A stretch of 6,264 nt of DNA from Propionibacteriaceae bacterium UBA5174 (GTDB lineage: Bacteria; Actinomycetota; Actinomycetes; Propionibacteriales; Propionibacteriaceae), in the NCBI GenBank assembly GCA_002413345.1, contig DHWU01000016.1, forward strand, positions 6,661 through 12,924, given 5' to 3'. A program made the translations under genes and the position numbers. The notes beneath the pieces are model-generated. The model was not told where the DNA came from. It made no database searches and worked only from the letters and a program-made list of their open reading frames with translations. Position 1 is the first letter of the stretch. Each line of letters begins with the position of its first letter. This document shows, piece by piece, positions 1 through 5,284 of the stretch.

Positions 1-776
1 ACGATGATCTTGCGGCCGGTGACACCGGCGTCGCCCATCGGGCCGCCAATAACGAACTTTCCGGTGGGATTCACATGAATCTTCAAGCCCGTAGTGGCGA
101 TCGGGTAGCGAGCCAAGACGGGTTCGATTACTCGAGCCCGAACCTCGTCGGCGATGGTGGTTTGGCTCACATCTTCAGTGTGTTGGGTCGACACCACCAC
201 AGTGTCGACCCGGGTTGCCACATCGCCGGCATAGTCGATGGTCACCTGAGTCTTGCCGTCGGGAAGTAGAAATCCGAGCTCACCACTTTGCCGCACTTCG
301 GCCAGGCGTTCGGACAATCGATGGGCGATATCAATCGGCAGCGGCATCAAGGTGGCGGTGTCGGTGCAGGCATAGCCGAACATCAATCCCTGGTCGCCAG
401 CGCCTTGGTGATCCAGGGCATCCCCAGCTTCGCCGAAGCGCTCTTCTTCAGCGTGGTCGACGCCTTGGGCAATATCTGGGGATTGTTTGCCGATCGAAAC
501 CAGCACCCCGCAGGAGTTGCCGTCGAAGCTCTTGGCCGACGAGTCATACCCGATTTCGAGAATCCGCTCGCGAGCCAGTTGGGCAACCTCGGCGTAGGCG
601 CTGGTAGTCACTTCACCGGCCACTACCACTGTGCCGGTGGTCACCAGGGTTTCTACCGCTACCCGCGACGTCGGGTCCTGACGAAGGATCTCGTCTAATA
701 CGGCATCAGAGATGGCATCGGCGACCTTGTCGGGATGCCCTTCGGTGACTGATTCCGAGGTGAAAAGCCGGCTCAT
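1..776 (-). CDS. metK: S-adenosylmethionine synthetase, N-terminal two thirds (runs off the left edge)
   Basis: Makes S-adenosylmethionine from methionine and ATP, the cell's main methyl donor, as a cytoplasmic oligomer needing Mg2+ and K+. About 258 codons are present of a family length near 400. The frame is open throughout with no frameshift. Visible landmarks are the N-terminus MSRLFTSESVTEGHPDK with the ATP/methionine-site GHPDK at residues 13-17, the signature hexapeptide GAGDQG at 125-130 followed by LMFGYAC, the segment LLPDGKTQVT, and FVIGGPMGDAGVTGRK near the edge. The glycine-rich phosphate-binding GGGAFSGKD segment expected next would lie outside the window. The ATG at 774-776 is chosen because it shares ATGA with the coaBC stop, has AGGAAG 5 nt upstream, and begins with the conserved family N-terminus. 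Translation is probably coupled to coaBC. No SAM riboswitch is possible immediately upstream because that DNA is coding. Identification is very secure. Confidence 0.97.
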   Translation of the reverse strand, partial: MSRLFTSESVTEGHPDKVADAISDAVLDEILRQDPTSRVAVETLVTTGTVVVAGEVTTSAYAEVAQLARERILEIGYDSSAKSFDGNSCGVLVSIGKQSPDIAQGVDHAEEERFGEAGDALDHQGAGDQGLMFGYACTDTATLMPLPIDIAHRLSERLAEVRQSGELGFLLPDGKTQVTIDYAGDVATRVDTVVVSTQHTEDVSQTTIADEVRARVIEPVLARYPIATTGLKIHVNPTGKFVIGGPMGDAGVTGRKII

Positions 777-1999
777 CGCAGCTTCCTTTCGCGCAGAGAG
801 TTGGCGGCATCGAGAATGACCTGAGCCACCGAGGTTTTGGAGCCAGCAGCGCGGGCGATCTCACCGGTGCCGGACAAGATGATCACGTCGTTATCGCTGG
901 CGCCGAACACCGCTCCGTCAGTCACGTTGTTGAGCACCAGCAATTGGCAGCCTTTGCGCTGCAGCTTGGCTGTACCCAAGCGGAGTAGTTCGGCTTCGTC
1001 GATAGCTGTCTCGGCAGCGAACCCAACCACGACCTGGCCTGGACAGCGGGCTGCGACCAGATCGGCCAAGACGTCGGCGGTCTGCTGAAACTCCACCGAG
1101 ACCGGGTCAGTACCGGTCTTTTTCAACTTGGTCTGGTGCGGGTTGGTGGGAGTGAAATCAGCTACGGCCGCGGCCATCACCACTAGATCGGCAGCAGGCG
1201 CCAGTCGCTTAACCTCAGAGTCGAGTTCAGCGGTGGAGACCACCGGAAATACTGACACCCCAGCCGGCAGTTCAATTGAAAGATTTGCAGCCACCAGGCT
1301 CACCTGTGCGCCGCGAGTGGCCGCGGCGCGGGCCAAGGCCACGCCCATTAGGCCAGAGGAGCTATTGCCCAGGTACCGAACCGGATCCAGGGCTTCTCGA
1401 GTGCCGCCAGCACTGATCACTATCTTCTGCCCGGCCAAATCCTGGCTGGCTAGTTGACCGGCCCGGTCTGGATCAGCCAACAAGGAGAGTGCGGTGGCCT
1501 CAATATCGGCCGGTTCGGGCAGACGTCCGGGGCCAGTGTCGCAGCCGGTTAGTCGCCCGTCTGCTGGGTCCAACACCACCACCCCGCGAGAGCGCAAGGT
1601 GGCGACATTGGACTGAGTCGCTGGATGCTGCCACATCTCGGTGTGCATCGCCGGGGCCAGCACAATCGGGCAGGTGGCCGTCAACAGCACATTGGTCAAC
1701 AAATCGTCGGCCCGGCCAGTCGCAGCTCGGGCGATCAAATCAGCGGTGGCCGGTGCCACCACCACCAAGTCAGCTTCGCGACCGATTCGGACGTGATTGA
1801 CCTGGTGAGCTTCGGCAAAGACCTCAGTGTGTACGCTGCGTCCGCTCAGCGCAGCCCAAGTGGCTGCGCCGACAAATTGCAGCGAATTTGGGGTTGGTAC
1901 TACTTCAACCTCGTGCCCGGCCTCGGTGAACCGCCGCAACAGCAGGCAAGCCTTATAGGCGGCGATCCCAGCAGCGACGCCGAGCACGATGCGGCTCAT
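773..1999 (-). CDS. coaBC: Bifunctional phosphopantothenoylcysteine decarboxylase / phosphopantothenate-cysteine ligase
   Basis: Carries out two consecutive steps of coenzyme A synthesis: CTP-dependent ligation of cysteine to 4'-phosphopantothenate (CoaB), then FMN-dependent decarboxylation to 4'-phosphopantetheine (CoaC). The protein is 408 aa, normal for the fused enzyme. Residues 1 to about 170 are the CoaC flavodoxin-like half, with the FMN loop GVAAGIAAYKA at 7-17, the probable catalytic His69 in NHV, APATADLIA at 82-90, PAMHTEMW at 116-123 and GPGRLPEP at 156-163. Residues 190-408 are the CoaB half, with SAGGTREALDPVRYLGNSSSG at 196-216, AAAVADF at 276-282, KLKK at 291-294 and VGFAAET at 325-331. 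The CoaC half has His119 where the Escherichia coli motif PxMNxxMW has Asn, and Cys153 sits one position away from the E. coli substrate-flap Cys. The frame is open further upstream, but the ATG at 1997-1999 starts exactly at the family N-terminus, 11 bp after rpoZ. No clear Shine-Dalgarno is seen, so it may depend on translation of rpoZ. Confidence 0.95.
   Translation of the reverse strand: MSRIVLGVAAGIAAYKACLLLRRFTEAGHEVEVVPTPNSLQFVGAATWAALSGRSVHTEVFAEAHQVNHVRIGREADLVVVAPATADLIARAATGRADDLLTNVLLTATCPIVLAPAMHTEMWQHPATQSNVATLRSRGVVVLDPADGRLTGCDTGPGRLPEPADIEATALSLLADPDRAGQLASQDLAGQKIVISAGGTREALDPVRYLGNSSSGLMGVALARAAATRGAQVSLVAANLSIELPAGVSVFPVVSTAELDSEVKRLAPAADLVVMAAAVADFTPTNPHQTKLKKTGTDPVSVEFQQTADVLADLVAARCPGQVVVGFAAETAIDEAELLRLGTAKLQRKGCQLLVLNNVTDGAVFGASDNDVIILSGTGEIARAAGSKTSVAQVILDAANSLRERKLR
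782..789 (-). promoter_or_regulatory. Shine-Dalgarno of metK inside the coaBC 3' end
   Basis: AAAGGAAG on the minus strand, 5 nt before the metK ATG at 774-776, is the strongest ribosome binding site in the window. It suggests metK can be translated efficiently in addition to coupling through the ATGA overlap with coaBC. Confidence 0.65.
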
Positions 2000-2010
2000 T
2001 TCAGCCGCGC

Positions 2011-2349
2011 TCAGCTCAGGTCGTCTGGGCTGAACGGATCCAGCGTGAAGTCGGGATCGGCGACGGCCTCGGCGCGGGCAGCAGCCTCGGTTTCGGGATC
2101 GAATTGGGTGCATTCCAGAACGTCAGCGTTGATCTCGCGCAATGCGATGGTCAGCGGCTTCTCCTGAATCCCAATCTCCACCAGCGGTCCGACATTCTCC
2201 AACAGACCCTCACCGAGCTGGGAGTAGTAGGCATTGATCTGGCGAGCGCGCTTGGCGGCGAACAGCACCAGACGATACTTCGAGTCGACCTTGGTCAACA
2301 GTTCGTCGATGGGCGGGTTGGTGATGCCCTCTGGAGTTTGAATGGTCAA
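2011..2349 (-). CDS. rpoZ: RNA polymerase omega subunit with acidic C-terminal tail
   Basis: Small RNA polymerase subunit that binds the beta' subunit and assists its folding and core assembly. The 112-aa product has the actinobacterial omega signature: EGITNPPIDELL (7-18), SKYRLVLFAAKRARQINAYY (23-42), LGEGLLENVGPLV (45-57) and EKPLTIALREINADVLE (63-79). The start is a TTG at 2347-2349. No ATG, GTG or TTG lies in frame just upstream, AGGAAG sits 6 nt before the TTG, and the conserved core begins seven codons in. Residues 80-112 form a tail beyond the core with nine Asp/Glu and a single Arg. Streptomyces omega is about 90 aa and ends soon after the ALREINA segment, while the Mycobacterium tuberculosis extension is N-terminal (recalled, not searched). 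It lies between gmk and coaBC, as is usual in the phylum. The identity is certain, and the role of the tail is unknown. Confidence 0.95.
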   Translation of the reverse strand: MTIQTPEGITNPPIDELLTKVDSKYRLVLFAAKRARQINAYYSQLGEGLLENVGPLVEIGIQEKPLTIALREINADVLECTQFDPETEAAARAEAVADPDFTLDPFSPDDLS

Positions 2350-2401
2350 GTTCGGCTTCCTGATCAGATGGTTGGTCGGCCGTCGTGCAAGGCAGCGGCC
2401 G
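2350..2401 (-). other. gmk-rpoZ intergenic spacer with a small GC-rich inverted repeat
   Basis: This 52-bp spacer holds the rpoZ ribosome binding site and two copies of the self-complementary hexamer CGGCCG (2377-2382 and 2396-2401), 13 nt apart. In RNA they could pair into a 6-bp GC hairpin immediately after the gmk stop. No T-run follows, so it is not a typical intrinsic terminator. I see no convincing promoter. TTGCAC and TCTGAT, 16 bp apart, resemble -35/-10 boxes only weakly. Confidence 0.35.
2356..2361 (-). promoter_or_regulatory. Shine-Dalgarno of rpoZ that decides the TTG start
   Basis: AGGAAG on the minus strand lies 6 nt upstream of the TTG at 2347-2349. This good spacing is the main argument that omega starts at a TTG rather than further inside. 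No other usual start codon occurs in frame between this site and the conserved core. Confidence 0.7.
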
Positions 2402-2953
2402 TCACAGACCTAGTAACTCTACCAACTCGGCCACGGCTTGGCCCAAATCGTCGTTCACTACGACGTGATTGAACTCGTTGGCGGCCCGCAATTCCACCTC
2501 GGCCGTCTCCATTCGGCGCCGGACCTGGTCCTCGGTTTCGGTGCCTCGACCGCGTAGCCTGTGTAACAAGACTTCTTCGCTGGGTGGCGCGATGAACACA
2601 TAGCGGCCACCTTCCAGGTGTTGCCGAATCTGCCGGGCACCCTGCAATTCGATCTCCAGGATTACTCGCCGTCCGGCCGCAACCGCATCCGCGACTGCAG
2701 CTCGGGGCGTGCCGTAACGCGCAGATCCATGCACCAGCGCCCATTCGAGCAATCCATCGTTGGCGATCAACTCATCAAAAGCGGCTTCGCTGATGAAGAA
2801 GTAGTCCACGCCGTCGCGCTCGCCAGCGCGCGGCGCTCGGGTTGTGGCTGAGATTGAAACCCAGATTTCGGGGTAGGCGGCAGTAAGCGCGGCAACTACG
2901 GTGCCTTTGCCGACACCGGACGGGCCGGAGATGACAGTTACGTCACCTGTCAC
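2402..2953 (-). CDS. gmk: Guanylate kinase
   Basis: Cytoplasmic kinase converting GMP (and dGMP) to GDP with ATP, required for GTP supply. The product is 183 aa, a single guanylate-kinase domain. The P-loop GPSGVGKGT is at 10-18. The GMP-binding region SISATTRAPRAGE spans 33-45 with Arg39 and Arg42, followed by DGVDYFF (47-53), LLEWALVHGSARYGTPR (68-84) and LEIELQGARQIR (99-110). The mobile lid HRLRGRGTETEDQVRRRM covers 131-148. The start is a GTG at 2951-2953 that shares GTGA with the mihF stop. The P-loop begins nine residues in, as expected. GAAGG at 2964-2968 is a weak Shine-Dalgarno at 10 nt, so translational coupling to mihF is likely. In Firmicutes Gmk is a target of (p)ppGpp inhibition, and nothing here shows whether that applies. 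Confidence 0.97.
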   Translation of the reverse strand: MTGDVTVISGPSGVGKGTVVAALTAAYPEIWVSISATTRAPRAGERDGVDYFFISEAAFDELIANDGLLEWALVHGSARYGTPRAAVADAVAAGRRVILEIELQGARQIRQHLEGGRYVFIAPPSEEVLLHRLRGRGTETEDQVRRRMETAEVELRAANEFNHVVVNDDLGQAVAELVELLGL

Positions 2954-3261
2954 TGAAACTCGGCCTTCAGACCGGCAATCTGATGCCGGCCCAGTCCACG
3001 AATGCGGCGATTCGCGGCGATTTCCAACCGTTCCATGACCAGCCCGGCGCGCTTCTCGCCAACTCGAGGCAGCGCTTTGAGCAGGTCGACCACCTTTACG
3101 TGGGCCAGCACATCGTCATCACCTGCGGTCTCCAGAGCGCCCGCCAGGCTGAGCTCACCGGAGCGAACCTTGCTTTTCAAGTCCGCACGTCGGCGACGCG
3201 CTTCGGTTGCCGCAGCACGAGCAGCTTCAAGTTGTTCGGTGGTGAGTTGGGGAATAGTCAC
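2950..3261 (-). CDS. mihF: Actinobacterial integration host factor (mIHF/sIHF family)
   Basis: Nucleoid-associated DNA-binding protein of the actinobacterial type, unrelated in sequence to the alpha/beta IHF of Proteobacteria. It shapes supercoiling and transcription and serves as a phage integration cofactor in mycobacteria. The product is 103 aa, matching the roughly 105-107 aa relatives. The N-terminal half (about 8-50) is a charged helical segment with ARRRRADLKSKVRSGE (21-36). The C-terminal half carries the conserved helix-turn-helix-like DNA-binding part: VVDLLKALPRVGEKRAGLVM (57-76), MERLEI (76-81) and RRIRGLGRHQIAGLKAEF (85-102). The start is a GTG at 3259-3261 with GAAGG 7 nt upstream. 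The next upstream codons in this frame hold no start before a stop, so a long N-terminal extension of the kind once annotated in M. tuberculosis is excluded. It follows the largest gap in the window and overlaps gmk by GTGA. Confidence 0.95.
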   Translation of the reverse strand: MTIPQLTTEQLEAARAAATEARRRRADLKSKVRSGELSLAGALETAGDDDVLAHVKVVDLLKALPRVGEKRAGLVMERLEIAANRRIRGLGRHQIAGLKAEFQ

Positions 3262-3263
3262 GT

Positions 3264-3305
3264 TTACGCCTTCATCACGTTGTCAAGGGGATGTTTTACG
3301 CCCAT
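3264..3305 (-). CDS. Possible 13-codon leader ORF upstream of mihF
   Basis: An ATG at 3303-3305 opens a frame reading MGVKHPLDNVMKA, closed by TAA at 3264-3266. The stop lies 2 nt before the GTG of mihF, and the mihF Shine-Dalgarno is inside the last codons. The arrangement would suit a translationally coupled leader peptide. However, its own ribosome binding site is poor, it has no run of one amino acid suggesting attenuation, and ORFs this short arise often by chance. It is recorded as a candidate only. Confidence 0.15.
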   Translation of the reverse strand: MGVKHPLDNVMKA

Positions 3306-3334
3306 AACCTAGCGTTTCCCGTGCAGGTTCGCTA
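3306..3334 (-). promoter_or_regulatory. Tentative promoter for mihF-gmk-rpoZ-coaBC-metK
   Basis: TAGGTT at 3306-3311 fits the actinobacterial -10 pattern TAnnnT. TAGCGA at 3329-3334, 17 bp upstream, is a poor -35 match (three of six to TTGACA). Initiation would fall near 3297-3301, giving a leader of about 35-40 nt. The location is sensible because this is the only gap over 100 bp in the window and it separates the pyr genes from the mihF group. The inverted repeat TAGCG / CGCTA (3330-3334 and 3310-3314) overlaps both boxes. The call is inference from position plus a weak match. Confidence 0.3.
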
Positions 3335-3373
3335 CGTCCTGGAATAGGAAAATCAACAGTCGGTCGAGGTTAG

Positions 3374-4189
3374 TCACTCAGGCACATCAGCAAGCAGCCC
3401 AGTTACCTTGCTGCGTAACGCCTTAGGGTCAGGGCCAGCACCGATGACTCCCCTGCCCACTACGGCTAGCACCTGATCGACGGCATCTCCGAATAGCGTC
3501 GGTAAATCCCGCATGCGGCCGCCTTGAAAACCGATTCCTGGCACCAGGATCGAGCCGTTGAACTCACTTAGGTCGCAGCCCAGACTTTCATGGGTTCCGC
3601 CAACAACCACCCCGATTGTGCGCAAACGGGAGGAACGATTGGTCTGCGCTGCAGCGTCGATGATGGATTGTGCAACGGAGTTGTCGTCAGTTAACGCCAA
3701 CTGAACCTGTCCGCCTTCGGGATTAGATGTTCTAGCCAGTACGTAGACGCCGCGCTGAAACTTGATAGCGCGTTCGAAAGCCGGTGCTAGGGAACCAAAT
3801 CCGAGATAGGGAGACACTGTGATCGCGTCAGCCGCCAGCGGCGAGCCATCAGCGAGGTAGGCGTCGGCGTAGGCCTCCATGGTGGAGCCAATGTCGCCGC
3901 GTTTGATGTCCAGGATGCTCAGCGCGCCGGTCCCCCCGATATCGGCCAGGAGCCGCTCCAGTACCGCTACTCCAGCAGAACCATGGGCCTCAAAAAAAGC
4001 AGACTGTGGTTTGAACGCTGCCACCTGATCGCCGAGAGCCTCAACCACCTGACGACTGAACCGCTCCGCCCCGGCAGCGTTGGTGGGCAAACCCCAGGCT
4101 TTCAACAGGGCTGGATGCGGGTCAATCCCCACACACAATGGGCCGCGATCGGCCACCACATCTTGCAGTCGTCGCCAATACCCACTCAT
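3374..4189 (-). CDS. pyrF: Orotidine 5'-phosphate decarboxylase, long (type 2) subfamily
   Basis: Catalyses the last step of UMP synthesis, decarboxylation of OMP, as a cytoplasmic dimeric TIM barrel. The product is 271 aa, typical of the longer subfamily found in actinobacteria and larger than the roughly 230-245 aa E. coli/Bacillus type. Visible active-site elements are CVGIDPH at 19-25 with the barrel-end Asp, FKPQSAFFE at 59-67, the catalytic tetrad region LDIKRGD at 93-99 (Asp94, Lys96, Asp99), TVSPYLG at 124-130, GVVVGGTHE at 193-201, LVPGIGFQGG at 215-224 and the phosphate-binding end VGRGVIGA at 244-251. The ATG at 4187-4189 shares ATGA with the pyrD stop. No Shine-Dalgarno is evident, so expression likely depends on ribosomes finishing pyrD. 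It ends with TGA before the 112-bp gap. Confidence 0.96.
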   Translation of the reverse strand: MSGYWRRLQDVVADRGPLCVGIDPHPALLKAWGLPTNAAGAERFSRQVVEALGDQVAAFKPQSAFFEAHGSAGVAVLERLLADIGGTGALSILDIKRGDIGSTMEAYADAYLADGSPLAADAITVSPYLGFGSLAPAFERAIKFQRGVYVLARTSNPEGGQVQLALTDDNSVAQSIIDAAAQTNRSSRLRTIGVVVGGTHESLGCDLSEFNGSILVPGIGFQGGRMRDLPTLFGDAVDQVLAVVGRGVIGAGPDPKALRSKVTGLLADVPE

Positions 4190-5283
4190 GGACGCAGCTT
4201 AGCTAGATCGCGGGCATTGATGGCCGCGGCTAGCGCAGGGCCACGGTATAGAAAACCGGTGTAAAGCTGGACTAGGGCGGCCCCGGCGTCAAACATCGCC
4301 ATCGCCTGGTCTGGGTCCATGATCCCGCCACAGCCAATCACCGGCAGTTCGGTGTGTTTGGTGAGGTGAGTCACTACTTCCAGCGCCCGCTGGCTCAGCG
4401 GTGCGCCAGAGAGACCGCCAGCCTGAGGCGCCAGCGGTTGATCTGCAGGGGCCAGGCCGTCTCTGGCCAAAGTGGTGTTGGTGGCAATCAATCCAGCCAC
4501 GCCAGCGGCAGCACACACTTCAATGACTTCATCGAGTTGGGCGTAGCTGAGATCGGGAGCGACTTTCACCAGCACCGGCAATGGGACGTCGGTATTGGCC
4601 GCCAAAGTGCGGGTCTGGGTCACTAGCGCGGTGACTAGCCCAGCGAGTGCGCCGCCATCTTGAAGGCTGCGAAGTCCTGGCGTGTTGGGACTGGAAACGT
4701 TCACTGCCAGGTAGTCGGCGTGCGGGGCCAAAATTCGCAGCGAAGCGAGGTAATCATCGATGGCGTCCTCGACTTCGACCAGCTTGGTTTTGCCGATCGA
4801 AATGCCCACCGGCAAGCCAGCCGCGTTATTGCCGCGATAGACCCCGCGGGCAGCCAGGGTGGCAGCCACGGTCGCAGCCCCGGGATTGTTGAATCCCATC
4901 CGATTGATCAACGCCTGGGAAGATTGCAACCGGAATACTCGCGGACGCGGGTTGCCCGGTTGACCTTGGGCAGTCACCGTGCCGAGTTCGGCGAAGCCGA
5001 AGCCTAATCCACGCCACGACAGCACTGCTGAAGCATCCTTGTCCAGACCAGCTGCCAAGCCCACGCGGGAACCAAACGCGATCCCGGCCACCCGAGTTGG
5101 GCGTCCCGGCGAATCGGCGAGCAGCCGAGCCAAACCCCGCAGCGGACCGAACGATCCTGGTCCAGCCAGTAGGTGGATCATCTGCTCGTGGATTAGTTCG
5201 GGATCGCCGCCGTGGGCCGCAAACAACACCGGACGGATCAGTCGTTCATAGCCTGATCGCAGCAGCGTCAGTGGCAGGGCCAT
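4186..5283 (-). CDS. pyrD: Dihydroorotate dehydrogenase (quinone), class 2
   Basis: Oxidises dihydroorotate to orotate using FMN and passes electrons to the respiratory quinone pool, so it acts at the inner face of the cytoplasmic membrane. The product is 365 aa. Residues 1 to about 40, before the barrel, include the amphipathic helix YERLIRPVLFAAHGGDPELI typical of class 2 membrane attachment. Barrel motifs follow: GLAAGLDKD (75-83), LGTVTAQGQPGNPRPR (100-115), INRMGFNNPG (126-135), GISIGKTK (160-167), VNVSSPNTPGLRSLQ (194-208) with Ser198 at the class 2 catalytic-base position (class 1 uses Cys), VKVAPDL (239-245), ATNTT (267-271), GGLSG (289-293), IGCGG (316-320) and LVQLYTGFLYRGP (337-349). 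The frame is open upstream into carB, but the ATG at 5281-5283 is preferred. It has GGAG 5 nt upstream, begins at the family N-terminus and lies 1 nt after the carB stop. Confidence 0.96.
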   Translation of the reverse strand: MALPLTLLRSGYERLIRPVLFAAHGGDPELIHEQMIHLLAGPGSFGPLRGLARLLADSPGRPTRVAGIAFGSRVGLAAGLDKDASAVLSWRGLGFGFAELGTVTAQGQPGNPRPRVFRLQSSQALINRMGFNNPGAATVAATLAARGVYRGNNAAGLPVGISIGKTKLVEVEDAIDDYLASLRILAPHADYLAVNVSSPNTPGLRSLQDGGALAGLVTALVTQTRTLAANTDVPLPVLVKVAPDLSYAQLDEVIEVCAAAGVAGLIATNTTLARDGLAPADQPLAPQAGGLSGAPLSQRALEVVTHLTKHTELPVIGCGGIMDPDQAMAMFDAGAALVQLYTGFLYRGPALAAAINARDLAKLRP

Positions 5284-5284
5284 C

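Larger units (their letters stand above)
3262..3373 (-). other. pyrF-mihF intergenic region
   Basis: These 112 bp are the longest non-coding stretch in the window. Reading toward mihF it contains TAACCT right after the pyrF stop, a TAGCG/CGCTA inverted repeat, a TAnnnT -10-like box, direct repeats GGCGTAAA (3295-3302 and 3263-3270, 32 bp apart) and AACGTGA (3275-3281 and 3258-3264, 17 bp apart), and the mihF Shine-Dalgarno. No hairpin followed by a T-run is visible, so read-through from pyrF is possible. A perfect TTGACA at 3281-3286 has no usable -10 downstream. Confidence 0.6.

Noticed and set aside
288..698. Plus-strand open frame of 136 codons
   Set aside because: It is antisense to metK, whose minus-strand frame is unambiguous through this region. 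Long antisense frames are expected in GC-rich coding DNA, and no family motif is seen.
777..830. SAM riboswitch ahead of metK
   Set aside because: The sequence directly upstream of metK is the coding 3' end of coaBC with a 4-nt gene overlap, leaving no untranslated leader.
2000..2113. Longer coaBC start giving 38 extra residues
   Set aside because: The extension lies in the rpoZ coding sequence in another frame and has an Arg-rich, non-conserved sequence. The family N-terminus begins at the ATG at 1997-1999.
1625..2167. Plus-strand open frame of 180 codons
   Set aside because: It lies opposite coaBC and rpoZ, both securely identified. The translation shows no recognisable domain and looks like a shadow.
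2361..2388. TTGCAC / TCTGAT as a promoter for rpoZ
   Set aside because: The -35 matches only three of six bases and the -10 lacks the essential second-position A. Initiation would remove the ribosome binding site.
3281..3286. Perfect TTGACA as a -35 box for mihF
   Set aside because: At 16-19 bp downstream there is no TAnnnT-like -10, and the box would fall on the mihF start codon itself.
3306..3373. Intrinsic terminator after pyrF
   Set aside because: The inverted repeats are short (5-6 bp) and none is followed by a T-run in the transcribed strand.
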